The notes: generated from the sequence alone by a model not told the origin. A DNA stretch of 64,000 nt from Stenocarpella maydis (GCA_002270565.1 NQMI01000017.1:547061-611060), one strand, 5' to 3'; shown: positions 22,874 through 35,248, numbered from the stretch's first letter. Numbers and translations: made by a program.

Positions 22874-25800
22874 TAATATAGTTGCGCGGCAAAATGATGA
22901 ATCTGTCTTGGCCCGAGGCCGGAGGCAACTGATTATTAAACCGTCGCCCGCTGTTGACCATACTGCCATAATACTACCCTGAGGGCATGAAGCAGTGGGG
23001 GCCCACTCGCCCAGGCCAGGCAGGACACGTTCCGGCTTGTCGGATTCTGGTCTGTGACCTGCGAAGCGGCGTGCTTCCCACCTTGATCCATGGGGGAGGT
23101 GGGTCGGAAGTAGGTAACGGTCTCGGCCCCGTCTGGGCAAAAGGTGGAGAAACATGCTCAATAAATCAATGTTGAACGAAGAAGCTCTGTCGACCTCGCC
23201 TCTTTGCAACACACCCACTCCCCGCGTGCAGCGTGGAATATGGCCGTGGATGCACAGAGCCAGACCACACCGAGTTCCAAGACGAGACTCGATTTGTTCC
23301 CGGCCTGGGCCTTGCCTGCATTGCTCGCCCAGACGGGATCACCAGAAGCAAATCTTGTGGATAAGCCTGCTCCGGGATGTGACAGGGGATGCTGATACGT
23401 CCGCACGGTGATGCACCTCGACAGGCCAGGATGTGAGGTACCGTTATCTGGCTCCTCGACTTGACCATGCAGGGCTGTCAACGGTGCGTTGTCAGTCATC
23501 CACAACCCACCTGGGGGCCACTGCTTCTGTTGTGCCATTGGGCCTTGGGTGGCTGCTGAGAGGCTTTAGTTGATAACGCAAAGTCAACCGGATCGAATGC
23601 GAGAAATGCTCGGCGTCTTGACCGACATGCTGAGCAACAAGCACTCCCGAAACCCCATCACCAGCAACGGAACAAACCCTGCCACGGCGGTGACGGGGGG
23701 ACCAAACCTGTACCGCGATGCACCTCGCCTCTTCGATCCGGCAGGCCTGGCCTCCATTCGGCTGATAAAAGTGACTCCCAGCATGAGTTATCACTCTCTG
23801 AAGGGCAGTGACGCAGCTGATGCTCGGCAGTACCGCCAGTGGTCCTCCCTCGGCTAAAATGAAGTTTGCTGCCCAGTGTCGGTATCTTGCAGGCAGGCGG
23901 GCTGGAGAGCTGGCGTGGTCTTACCAGCTATGTCGTCGAGCCGAGGGCGATGGATAAGAAACTCGACTGGCCGCTGGCCCGTCCCGCGGGCTCTCACATC
24001 AAGCGTGCTTCTGTGTTATTGCGCGGACCATGGTACGTACGGTGTACCCTTGCTCGAACAGGGAATCCAAGAGCACTCCTTTCGTCGCCCGCAGCAACCA
24101 CACCCACACCCGTTGGCAGGCGCGCAGAGCCCGAGGGATGAGCATGCCGCGATACTGATCGTCGCTTGCATCACCACCCATACTCCGTACACTCGGCGAG
24201 CAGTCCTGTCCGTCTCTGCGGCACCGGGAAGGTACTATGGAAGACGTGTAAAGGTGTGGTGGGCGGCAGCCCGGCCGCCCGGCCTGTGGGTGGCTGCAGG
24301 CGAAGGACACAGGATGTGGTAAGACAATGTAGGCTCCGTGGGGGTCCGCAACAGCAGACACGGCCACGGCCAGTGCCCTGCGAGGTGGCCTGCACGTGCC
24401 GGAGCAGTCCTCTGTGTTACACAGTTGTTGGAGGCTGGGCAATCCCTAATCTGATACACGTCGAGTGTGCTGACGGGCGCCTCGTCGGCCTGCGTGCTGG
24501 TGGGACCATTGCTGTGGTGTAGCATCTGCACAGCGTTTCATATCAATGGACGCTGGCCGTGGGACGACCGAGGGTGCAGGTGTAGCCTGCCCGGGCTGGG
24601 GCGGCAAGGGCGTTCCGGGACTGCACACTACAAACCGGATCGCGTTGTGAAGCAAATGCTGGCTGGCGGCTGTTTATTTACACTTATCTGTGGCCCGTGC
24701 CGCCAGGCCAGGCCAAGGTGAAGCGAACTTGCCGGGGCTTGAGACCACAGGGTGTGATGCACATCCCAGGGTTCTAAGTCGAGCTTCTTTCTTCCCTTAT
24801 CTCCCTCCCCCCCCCCAACCATGCAGTCATGCCCCATGGCGTGCGCCCGAACAACCCAGCAGCAAAAGAGGTAATCGATGAGGCAGACTAAGCCCTGTGG
24901 GAGGCGACGATGCCCGGTGGCTAGGTGATAGTGGGTGAGTGGTGTGGTTGGTCCGGTATTTTGTGCTTGAACAGGGTGGGCGCATCCGCACGAGGTGCCT
25001 GGATAATGTTACGAGACCTCAAAAAGAGAAGAAGACCCCTTTTCTTGGCCATGCCTTGCCGTGCTGCCGTGCCATCCTAGCGGGCTGCACGCCCTCCCCC
25101 GCCAACCACCACAGTGGGGTGTATCGCAGCGGTCGAAGTGGTACTGGGTGAGACCCGGTCATGTTAAGCAAGGGGCGGCCCCAGCATTAAACTTTGGGTC
25201 TTGCGGCATGCGACGTGCGGCAGACGACAGGCAGTGTTATCAGAGAAGACACGGCCCCCGGTTGGGGTGGTACATGCTGTAGTGCAGCTGGATGTGACAG
25301 GAGGAGGAAGAGGCAAGTGAAGACCAGATCGGCCCATGTCGGCGACACAAGTTGGTAGGCGAGCAGACGGGAGGGAAGGATCTTGCCGTCGTGTCCCGAC
25401 GGCGGGTGAGCATCATGACATGATGACCATTGACGGTCATGATCATCCAGGTACAGAGGTACACACACAGGTGCATATACTTAGTATGCCTGGGTACCCT
25501 GATGGGCAGATAGTGTATCTACACCACATACCTATGTAGGTACTCCGTAGATAGCGCACATGCAGCCCACACGCATCATTACACTAGGCACAGAACCCCC
25601 ACCCAAAATGAAAACCACACCACGCGCGAGACTGCGAGATTGACAAGGGGTGAGCGAGCAGTGCCAAGCACTCCCCCATCGCAGGGCCCCTCCCCCCAGG
25701 CCCAAGGTGGTGTACCTGGCCTGCCTGCCTGCCTGCCTGCCAGACCACGGGTCGTGGGTTGTGGGTCGTGGAAGCTGCATACAATATGTACGTAGTGCAG

Positions 25801-27096
25801 TCCGTACGTAGTACCTACCTGTAGTGTATTATTATTTGTTCCCCCCCCCGGGCTTGCGTCAAATTCCGCCATCGTCCTTATCGGAGCCCTCTGACCACTC
25901 ACCTCGCAAGCCAGCCCGACTGCGACACCCGCAGGATTAATGAATGGGCTGCTTTGCTTGAACACGGGTGGGATGGTTTGGCCAACAATGTCTATCTGGC
26001 CGGCCCGCTGTGTGCGCACACCTGTGCGTGCACATGTATTACCTAGGTACTGCCGGGCTGATGATCATCGCCGGCTGCTTGACTCCTGACTCCCTCTGCT
26101 CCCGCCCCTCCTCCACCACCACCACCAACACAACCCACACAGGTACACACACACGTCTTGCTCTTTTCTCTCGGGTCCTTCCCCAACGCCCACGAACTCA
26201 CCCGCTTCCAACCTCACTTCAACGCATCGCGCTGCACAGGGCTGTTCGAAACTTCACTTTGAGGGCTCACACGCGAACCGTCCGCCCCCCCCCTGCTCTT
26301 ATCGCCGTGGTTCCTGGGCCACTATCTTGACACGCCTTTCAACGACCTCAGTCCCTCATACGCAGAACCCCCAACTGCACCCATCGGGATCTAGGACCCC
26401 ACCGCGTATACATATCGTGCTGTTATCAAGATATCATTGCACCAGCCCCCCCCCCACAGCCAGCCCCTGCTCTCTTTCTTTCTTTCCTTCCTGCCTCATG
26501 TCCGCCTGCTCCTCTTCCCCGGCTTGCAAGCTCCACCGCTCCAGACCGCGAGTTTGCACAACTGCTCTTGCTTCCGTAGCCTTCTGTCACTTCTAGGCCC
26601 CCGACTGCGCCATCACCTCGAACCTCGGAGGATCCCTGCCGTCTACGGAGTGGCAAGGGCTGCATCCACATGCCGTGTGCCCTGCTGCACTGACAGCTCG
26701 ACAGCCCCAGGCCCCCCCGGCTCAGTCCGAGATATCATGGCCCGCCCTTGCTGCGCCTTATAAGAGGACAACGGTCGACCGCGACACCTATCGCTTAACT
26801 TGTTCCATACCTTCGGGACTCTGTACGGAGCCCCGTGACCGCCTAGTGTTACCCACACACATAACCACCCTTCGTTATACAACGCCAGCCGATGCCCGCC
26901 TCCTTCTCTTGACTCGTCAGAGCAGAGAGTCCTGTGATACACCAGTGGCAGGGCTCGGCCTCGCCCATTCCATACGCTGGCCGTCCAAGGAGCTGCGTCC
27001 TTGCTGGCGACCCAGGGACTGCCCCGGACCGCAACCCTTCTCTGCCTCGCTGCTGGGTATTAGCTCTGCGATTGTGGCGTTGCCAGAGCACCGGCA
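22874..27096. other. Gene-free 4.2 kb with CTGC array and pyrimidine-rich leader
   Basis: No frame here shows a recognisable family. It holds a CTGC tetranucleotide array (about 25721-25741), TACTCCGTA motifs (24182-24190, 25541-25549), a TACCTAGGTA palindrome (26040-26049) and, from about 26080, a CT-rich stretch that looks like the promoter and 5' leader of the gene at 27097. Confidence 0.55.
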
Positions 27097-28524
27097 ATGT
27101 CTGCTCTGTCCTCGCCATCGCCCTTACTGGGTCCGACCACCGAGGTCGATGAAGCCAAGTTGCCCCAAGGAAACTGTCGTTACATCATGATGAACCCAGA
27201 AGTCAAGGGCAACAGATGCGCTTGTGTCAATTTCACCCTAAACAAGGCACTACCTGGTGCCTCATGCGAATGCGGGCACCTCGCCTGCTTCCACCACAAG
27301 ACGGCCGAGCCCCCGGCGGACAGGAGGGAACTGGAACTCCTCCGGCAGAGGGTGCAGCAACTTGAAGATCTGCTGGCAGAGAGTAACACCAGGCGCAATG
27401 AGGTGGTCCAGAGGGTGAGTGAGCTTGAGGGGATCGTGGACTCCAGGACCGAGGAGATGGGCCAGGAGATCAAGAAGACATATGGCAACCTGAACCGAGC
27501 ATGGCATTCCATTGGACAACTCGAGAGACGCGGTGGTGACTTCGATCACCGGTTCCAGGCCATGGGTGCGCACCTCCGGAATGTCGATGGAGAGCTGCAG
27601 AGACTGCACCAAAGGCAGTGCGAGCTGAACGATGCCGATCTCAGTCTGGAAGAGCAGCTGCTGGAGGTGGTTGAGAGCATCGAGGCGGCCTCCGAGGTCA
27701 CGCCCTCCAGGGGCAGGCAGAGGCGCAAGTCAGTATCTGATCCTGCGTCAGCGCTGAACAGCTCGTCAAGGATGACACTGGCGCCTCTGAGACCGGGAGG
27801 CGCGCCGACACGGACTTCGGAGTCGGCCGCCTCAAGTTTGTGGACGGTCCATGTCTCTCTGCTTCCGAGCAGCTCGCTGCCGTTCCCCTTCGAACGAGAT
27901 ACCAACGCTTATAAGCGATGTCTCTCCAGAGGCTTGCATCAGATGGTTGCCGTGAATGGCACGTCGGCTGAAGCCTTCGTGTCTGTGGTGACGAGAGCCT
28001 TCAGAGGTGTCCTGAAGGACCGGCCTTGGGTACCGCTTCAGGCAAAATTGTGTGACGCGGACACCCTCCAGGGTCTACCAATGCTACGCCCCTTGGACTC
28101 AACACTTGCGAATTCCAAGTTCGACGCCGACTTCCTCCGCACCCACTGCGCCGTGCTTGACGTCCACGGGAACATGGACTCCCTGTATATTTCCATGCTC
28201 CACTCTTCCCTTTCATGGCATGCGTTGAGGCACTCGCCTGTATTCCTGCAGGGCCTCGAGGCGAGCTGGGAGTACGACCCCATATTAGACTCCAGCGACC
28301 CTTTTGTCAACGATGACGGCGCTGACGAGAATGACCGACCATCGGCGGGGGACCTGGTCGGGGGCCTCCCAAAATTCAAGAGGGCGGCTTCGGAGATGTC
28401 GAGGTCGTCCACAACGACAACAGTAATCGACGGGGCTGAGGGACGGACCCCAAGAAAAGTTGCGCGAACAACCTGTCCGCCTCCCTTCAAAGAGGTCACG
28501 AGGCGGAGGGTTGAGACCGCTTAG
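27097..28524 (+). CDS. Fungal coiled-coil protein with N-terminal Cys/His cluster, function unknown
   Basis: Single-exon gene of 475 residues with no family I can name. The N-terminus has a compact Cys/His cluster (C41, C43, C57, C59, H61, C64, H66) in the pattern CxC-x13-CxCGHxxCxH, which looks like a metal-binding site. Residues 75-200 form a long predicted coiled coil (heptads such as LRQRVQQLEDLLAES and LEEQLLEVVESIEAA). A Ser/Arg-rich linker follows. Residues about 290-425 are more hydrophobic and may fold (DRPWVPLQAKL, HCAVLDVHGNMDSLYISML). The tail is basic. A role as a zinc-stabilised oligomeric scaffold is only inference. The start is the first ATG of the frame, directly before the Cys/His region. 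Confidence 0.75.
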   Translation: MSALSSPSPLLGPTTEVDEAKLPQGNCRYIMMNPEVKGNRCACVNFTLNKALPGASCECGHLACFHHKTAEPPADRRELELLRQRVQQLEDLLAESNTRRNEVVQRVSELEGIVDSRTEEMGQEIKKTYGNLNRAWHSIGQLERRGGDFDHRFQAMGAHLRNVDGELQRLHQRQCELNDADLSLEEQLLEVVESIEAASEVTPSRGRQRRKSVSDPASALNSSSRMTLAPLRPGGAPTRTSESAASSLWTVHVSLLPSSSLPFPFERDTNAYKRCLSRGLHQMVAVNGTSAEAFVSVVTRAFRGVLKDRPWVPLQAKLCDADTLQGLPMLRPLDSTLANSKFDADFLRTHCAVLDVHGNMDSLYISMLHSSLSWHALRHSPVFLQGLEASWEYDPILDSSDPFVNDDGADENDRPSAGDLVGGLPKFKRAASEMSRSSTTTTVIDGAEGRTPRKVARTTCPPPFKEVTRRRVETA

Positions 28525-29982
28525 TGTTTTTTTTTTTTTTTGGTTTTTTTTGTCTGTCTGATTGTTTGTTTGTATTTCCTGGGAGGCGCTTGCCGGCGTC
28601 CAGTGCAGGGAGATCTTTTGTCTCTTTCGGTTGGCTGATGCGATGATACCAACTTGGACTTTGACCTACTGATTGGGAGACGTACCTCAGCCAAAGATAA
28701 AGAGTGACAGGATAGACACGTTATGTTAAGATATCCAACAAGAGGATCTTCTGAAGCGAGATGTGAGGATAAATTGTGCAGAATATCAGGTTATGCGTTA
28801 GTATCGACGGTCAGGACTGTTGTGGATTGGTACACGGAGGGAAAAGGTTGCTAGCTGCTCAGTAAGTCGTAGGGTTCCCTTGCTACCGGGAGACGCATCA
28901 GACTTTGTATCACAGCCAGCTACACACAAGGAGCACTTTCTTGGTAGGCTTTCCAGGACAAGGCAGAAGTCTTGAGATTAAACCAGTGAAGATAGATGAC
29001 AGTGTCTTATGGCAGTGATGATGTGACATGGGGGATCGAGAACTCGTTCCGACGCCCAAAGCAGATGTCGTCTGTGGACTTCAAATGTGCTCTCACCATC
29101 TCACAGAAGTTGACTGGGGCATATATAGGAACGCTGTGATGTATGACGGCCGGGTTTGCTTGCCTCAGGTGTCTACCGAAGAAGGACTGTGTGATCCGAG
29201 CTGTTTTGACTCAAAGATATTTTCCGGTGTAGGCCCAAGGCGGTCGGTTTTGCTGACGCGGAATAGGGTGGTAAAATCAGAGATGATGAATGCATAGCTC
29301 ATGTCATCCTGCGGCCCCCCCTTTGGCTTCAAATATTACTGCAATGAAGGCCGTGCCAATCAAGCGGCTTGGCTGTGCCTCCGTCTTCAAGGACGACAAG
29401 AGTGGCTCTGGAAGACGTAACGATACGCATTGGAGAGAGAGGGGGGGGAGAGAGAGAGAAGCTTCGGGGTAACTTTGTTGAAGACAGTCACGGCACTGGT
29501 CAGGATGTATTGTCCATTTCGCTCGGCCACTGCGGGGGCCTGAGACATGTCTGAAGTCGGAGGACAACCGAGACATTGCGCAACCGCGTACGGAGTACCT
29601 TGCATAAACACGGACAGTTTACCTCTGGGTAGGTGGGTAGGTGTCTATAATGACTTCCAGGCCAGGAATGAACTGCCGCTGCGTGTCCCCTGCATGCAGC
29701 CTGTCGTCTTATCGATAACGCCGTTCGGTGTTGCAACCGCAGCGTCCCCTCAACCTTTGGTTCACGCCCAGCTTCCTGAACCACCAACGACCATCCCCCC
29801 AGACACGGCCTGACTTGTAATCCTGCCCCATACTCAGCCACGGCATTCTTACTGGCAGGCATTAAACATCAATCACAGCCACACCCTGATCCTCCCTGTC
29901 AAAACGCCATCTCTTTGCCCACCCCTCAGCTTCGCTCGGCTTACACCCACAGACAGCCACCCGCAAGGCTCCGGTTGCGATC
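28525..29982. other. Intergenic region upstream of the NCBP3-like gene
   Basis: Starts with a poly-T stretch just after the stop codon and ends in the leader of the next gene. TACGGAGTA occurs at 29589-29597. No gene or RNA was recognised. Confidence 0.5.
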
Positions 29983-31463
29983 ATGGATGACTTCGACATC
30001 GAGATGGGCGACGCCGTCGACGTGGCAATGGAAGAGCACGAGGTTGCGGACATATTAGTCGGCGACGATCAACAGGTTCGTCAAACACAAATGAAGAACA
30101 GGTCGCGTCAGGCGGAGACTCACCAAGTATCTTCCAGGAGGATGGCGAGGTGGAGGAGCCTGTCAACAACGAGCCAGCTGCCGACGATACGCCGGCCGTT
30201 CAGCCAAACAAGATCCACATCCGAGGTCTTGAAGTGCTCGACGAAACCCAACTCAAGCAGTACGTCTCCGCCCACGTCGAAGGAAAGGGCGCCGACCGCA
30301 TCGAGTGGGTGGATGACGCCTCCGCCAACCTTGTCTTCAACTCCGAGTCCGCAGCCCAAGACGCCCTCAAACTCCTCGCAGCCGTCGAGATCTTAGATGT
30401 GACACAACTCCCGCCCCTCGAGGTCCTGCCCGCGAAGACATTCGCCGAGAAGCCAGATGCCGTGCTGCAGGTGCGTTTCGCGCTGGAAACGGACAGGAAA
30501 GCCAAGGGTGCGGCGCAGAGAAGCAGGTTCTACCTCTTCCACCCAGAGTGGGACCCGGAGACTGAGGAGGGCAAGCGCCGGCGCGAGGGCAGAGGTAGGA
30601 GGTACCGTGACCGCGAGGACCGGGGAGGGTACCGACGAGCCGGGAGAGGCAGGTACGACGACCGCAACGAGGAGGAGCCCGAATCCTTCGACGCCAATCT
30701 GTACGATGACGATACGGGCGCGCTCGATCGACGCGAAACACCAAGAGACCGGCGCCGACGTGATTCACGGTCACCTTCAGACCTACCAGACTCGGACCGG
30801 TACAGACCCGTCAACGCCGGCAAGGAGCTCTTCCCAAACAAGGCCGGCAGGGAGCTCTTCCCGAACAAGAAGCCCAGTGGTGCGCTTCGCTCAGAGAGGG
30901 GGCCACACTCGAGAGATCGATCCCGGTCTCCGGCCCGGGACGAGCGGGACGCGATCATGGGTGATCTTGCAAAGGACAGGGAGGTGCAGCGCAATCGCGA
31001 CACGGCGCGGTCGCTCAAGGAGCGCATCTCCAGGCCCAGGTCCAGAAACGGCCCCAGGGAACTGTTCCCCAGCAAGGCGCCAGATGGCAGCAAGGCGCAG
31101 ATGGACCAGGTACCCGCAGATGTACTAGCTGGTATGCTACGACTCTCCTACGACGGCACTGCCGAGCTCCCCTCTTTTCCCTCTGCTCTTCGCCCTCCCC
31201 GCCAGGCGCCGATCCAAAGAGTCAAGATGGTAACCCTCAGACTTGCAGATCGCATAACGGACCCCAGTAACGGCATTTCAATCAAGGGCCTAGCACGCCA
31301 GGCCGACCCACAGCAGGGAATATCGATCAAGGGCAGCGCGAACAGGAAGGAGCTGTTCCCAGATAAGCTCGGCGGCAATCTCAACTCTGGCAAGGAGCTG
31401 TTTACTGACAGGCTCGAGGGCCGGGGTCGCAGGCGTCAAAAGGCGGAGGACCTCTACTTCTGA
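29983..31463 (+). CDS. NCBP3-like nuclear cap-binding protein (RRM-like, RS-rich)
   Basis: Homologue of nuclear cap-binding subunit 3, which joins the cap-binding complex in RNA export and processing. Exon 1 is 29983..30075 and exon 2 is 30138..31463 (62-bp intron, phase 0), giving 472 residues. The second exon opens with EDGEVEE. The NCBP3 domain spans about 45-160 (NKIHIRGLEVLDETQLKQYV, then DRIEWVDDASANLVF and a downstream SRFYLFHPEWDP). The rest is rich in Arg, Asp, Glu and Ser and carries five ELF[PT] repeats with their Glu at 261, 270, 339, 436 and 451, plus two GISIKG motifs. A second, in-frame 96-bp intron (31110..31205, weak donor GTACCC, pyrimidine-rich acceptor) is possible; its translation (VPADVLAGMLRL...) is the least conserved-looking part. 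The family call is good; the intron question is open. Confidence 0.8.
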
Positions 31464-32089
31464 ATGCGCGCTTGGCAGAGACGTCTTTGGGGTAGAACGA
31501 GTGCGATATACTTACTAATCATCGCGCCATGGAGAAAGGAAAGGAGCGTGGGTGGGTAAACCATGACTATGCCAGGATGGGTTTTGGCAGGAGGACACAG
31601 TTGCTGGCCGCTTCCTGAGAGGCTTAGTCTAACATACCACAGGTGATGACCTGCGGATGAGGCTCGATAACTCGGTGGCTTGGGACGGAGAACCCACGGA
31701 GTCGACTCAGAATTATGGGTTGCCTCAGGCGTCTGAGCACTGGTGAGAAGCCATCCGCACCCCTCCTCTCCTGCCACGCCTTGTTGCCCTCACGTGTTGG
31801 CTTCTGACGACCAGAGACGCAAAGTCTTGCAGAAGGTCGCGCCTCAGGACCCTCATGACTGAGCACACACCCATGTCAGCTGTCGGTGCCAAACAATGGC
31901 CGACGGAGAAAAGAAAAAAGAGGGGGGGGGCAATGACAATGACCACAATGTGCATAATAGCTACAGGGTGTGCTGATGAGCGCAATGTGGAGCGCTTGAT
32001 AGATGCAATATCAACAACGAATTGATGATACATGTGATGATGGATGGCCAGATGGAGATGCGTGAGTACATTGTCCTCATCCGCGCCTC

Positions 32090-32130
<41 letters not shown>

Positions 32131-33182
32131 GTCTTCTTCTTCTTCTTATTATTATAAGAGAAGACCCCTAAGCCGTGGCTTGCATTGGAAGACAAGTTAT
32201 TGACGCGGAAGCTGTGCACAGTCTGCGCTGCGTCTCTGATGAGCGGTTGGATGTACCAAGGGGCAGGCTGTGAAGCATTCAGCATCTAAGCTTTGGGGGG
32301 TGGGGGAGGGTGGAAGGAAGGCGCTGGGCGGGAGTGTGGCTGCCAGATGCGCATAGAGCGGCATCACTTCGACGGCGTCGTCTCATCAGGACCCAACACC
32401 CCCGCTTCCATCTGCCTCGTCGGTGTTTGTGAGGGCAGTGAGGTCCCAGGGCCGGCGGCTCGCACAATCCCCGCTGCTGGCATTGTTGCCATTGAGCCTT
32501 GAGCATTGGACGGTGACATCTGCCCGTTCACTCTACCCATTGCACAGCGAAGTTATTCAATTCTTCTCGAGCCCCATTATGTTTGTGTGACTGGTGCTGT
32601 CACGCGCAATTCTCACTGCTTCTTCCTATTCATCTTCACTTCTGGTATCACACTCTCGAGGTTGTGCACACTTTGACCCGAGCCTCCCAAACCTCCTTCT
32701 TTTCGTCTCGACCGTCCTGAGACTGTCAACCTTGACACCTACCTGACTTACTTTCTGGTCAAGAGACCGTTCGATTTCGATTTTACATCTAGCCGTCTCG
32801 CTCGAGGTGTGGTCATCTCTGTTCGGCTGCAACAGCCGCCTTACCTCCTGCCCAGGTGAAGAGGCGACCATCCGACGTCCCAGGTTTGGCACTTCTGCCC
32901 CCCCAGCAACACCGATTCGCATCATCGCGAGGTTCGGCCGCATGCAAGCTCCCTTCGCATTTCCAAAGCCCAGCAGACGTCTTGCAATCACGCCGTGCGT
33001 GTTGCTCGGCTGATCCCCAACCCATTCACCAATCTCATCCCGCCCACAGCAGTGTTTGGGTCGACCTTCGTTTCATTTTCTCAACCAACAGCATCCCTGC
33101 CTCCTTCTAACCACCTTTCGAGTGGGACGCTGTTCACTGGCGACCGCGATAACGCACAAGTCTCCCCGGCAAGCAATCCGAC
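31464..33182. other. Intergenic region with TTA/CTT microsatellite
   Basis: About 1.7 kb. It contains a TTA/CTT trinucleotide array (about 32092-32155) and, after 32500, a CT-rich leader reaching the start at 33183. The minus-strand frame over the array encodes only an Asn run and is not a gene. Confidence 0.6.
32092..32155. repeat. Trinucleotide microsatellite (TTA)n(CTT)n
   Basis: About twelve TTA units followed by about five CTT units and a few more TTA units. Expansion and contraction between strains is likely. Confidence 0.95.
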
Positions 33183-35248
33183 ATGAGCGATCGCGGCTGG
33201 TTCGGTCGCGGGCGCTCTGCGCACATTGCGCAACAGCAGGCGCAGCAATCCAATGCGCCGCAAGATGTGCAGAGCGACTCTGGGGACCAAGCGCACCACG
33301 CGTCACTTCATCGCTCCCTCACCCAAGTCCCGTCCCAGCAGAACCACCACTCCAAGCCCCCAAAGCTGAACAAGATCTCGAGCTACATCGGCCTGGGCAA
33401 TCTCGCGAAAGCCCAATCTCCCACTGTCGGGCTCTACCCTGAGCTCGTCATGGAGCGGAGTGAGTCGATCAGACCTGGAGCTGCCGGTTACCACACCACT
33501 TCTGTCGATGGCGGGGGCCCAATTGGCGATTGGCAACCCGCACGCAACAAGGAGAGAGATTTTTCCTCATACAAAGTGTCCCAGTGTATTTGGGAGAATC
33601 CGAGCCTAAAGCAGATGGTAGAGACTGTGTCGTGCACAATGATGAAGAATGGCTCATCTGCGCCCATCCCGCGCCACCTCAATGGCTGGATCACCGGAAT
33701 GATGGAGGAAGTTACGCATCAGATCAGAGAACTCGAAAGTCTACGCGTGGAGATGGCGGACCTGAAGGCGACATGGGAGAGAGAAGTCATTGAATTTTCC
33801 AAAGTCACAGAAGAGTGGGCGCAGCGCGAGAAGGACTTCAGGTCCGAGATCAATCGTCTGGAGCACATCATATCCGACACTCAGCAAGGCGCCGAGTCTG
33901 TCATGTTGGCAAGGGCCGGAAGCATCGTCAATCGCAACGATGGCAAAGCCTTCAGGGTCAAGTTGGACCGCCTGAGCAAGAGCGACGAAGGTGAGCCTGG
34001 CCTTGCTTCGTGTTGGTCCCTACAAACGCCAGGGTTTGTTGGCACGACCCTTGTAGGGGCTGACGATGCCCTTGAAGAGAGCATTCTCCCGGACAGGCAC
34101 CGGGAATACCTCACCGAACAGGACAGGCGCGGTTGTATTGCGTTGTCTCCTGGCGATGTTGGCTTGAGCATCAACACGACTCCGTATATTGTTCTCGGTG
34201 GGTTTCATTCAAGCAGACCCTCCAAAGATGCTAATAAAGCTACTGGTCTAATAACACTCGCCGTTGCTTAGGATCCACCCCCAAGAACACACCCGGGCGT
34301 GGCCGCAAGCAAGATCAGGACATTAGTGCGAAACTGGTTGCTGCACGTATCTCGCTTCAGACGACTGGAAGACCGCCTACACCCAGCGCACAAGGCTCGA
34401 ACGATTCTTCATCGCCGTCTTCGAGTGCAAATGCCAGTTGTAGCTCTTCCCTTATCGCGCAGGGACTCGCCAAGGTGGCACAGGCCAAGGTTACACCGCA
34501 CACGAGCCCTTCCAAGGACGAGAACCTCTGTGGACGACTGGTTGAAGCGCCCAACAAGGGAGGTGACATTTTGGGGGCGATTCGACAATTTGCGGTACAG
34601 AATGGCGGCCTGCCAGATGACGCCATCAATGATGGGAGCAGCTGCTCGTCGTCGAGCTTTGACCCCAGAGGTCATCGAGCGTTTTCGTTCTCGGGGGGCG
34701 ACGACAGACTTGTAGCAGACGAGGAAGCTAAGCCTTCAATCACAACGACTTCCACAAACGTCGGTCCTACGTTAAGAAGATCCCTACAGCTGTCAACAGT
34801 GCAGGAGCAGCCACTTGGCCCTCAGTTTGATGGCGCATCTCGAAGCTCCGATGGGGCCCCACCAAAGAAGGTCTTGGGGCCTCAAAAGTCAGACTCGTCC
34901 TCATCTTCGAGTGATACATCGCAGCGCAGCGATTCTTCCATACTGAGATCGATGGGTCGCAACCATGCCACGAATGCCAACAAGGAGAAAGCTGCGGCTA
35001 ACCAGCGCAAGGAGCTTGGGGCGGCTTCTGTCTGTTCGCCGATGATAGTCGCGATGGCTAAGGAGAGGAGCGTGGCTAGCCAGACCGAGAAGAAGGTACA
35101 AGAGGATCAAGTACCAGGCCGAAGTCTCTGTTCCCTAACCGAGGACTTTAGCTATTCCCACGGCCGGGCACTCATTAGCGACGACGAGCTTGCCATGGCC
35201 TCCAACCGCCAGCCAAGTGGTCAAGCCTACAGGCGAGCTCGAACCTAG
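33183..35248 (+). CDS. Conserved fungal coiled-coil protein, function unknown
   Basis: Three exons (33183..33990, 34057..34197, 34272..35248) give 641 residues. The first intron (66 bp) is in frame and could be retained; the second (74 bp, GTGGGT donor, CTAAT branch) is needed to continue the frame. The N-terminus is Gln/Ser/His-rich. A conserved-looking block at about 60-165 contains KISSYIGLGNLAKAQSPTVG and SQCIWENPSLKQMVETVSC. A coiled coil spans about 167-238 (EEVTHQIRELESLRVEMADL). The remainder is low-complexity, Ser-rich. I do not recognise a family. The C-terminus is uncertain: an alternative splice from 35096 to 35178 would swap the last residues for a frame open to about 35490 that contains a hydrophobic segment. 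Start at 33183 is the first ATG after a CT-rich leader. Confidence 0.7.

Noticed and set aside
22800..22982. Small plus-strand frame over the right end of the TA-flanked element
   Set aside because: Overlaps a terminal inverted repeat and has no protein features.
25121..25170. Possible 5S rRNA fragment (GGTACTGGGTGAGACC)
   Set aside because: Only a short resemblance to the 3' part; no box A or 5' half nearby.
31725..32285. Minus-strand frame with poly-Asn run
   Set aside because: Produced by the TTA microsatellite and not a prion-like protein gene.
1..35248. Secondary-metabolite or other functional gene cluster
   Set aside because: The neighbours are unrelated housekeeping genes without core synthases, transporters or tailoring enzymes.
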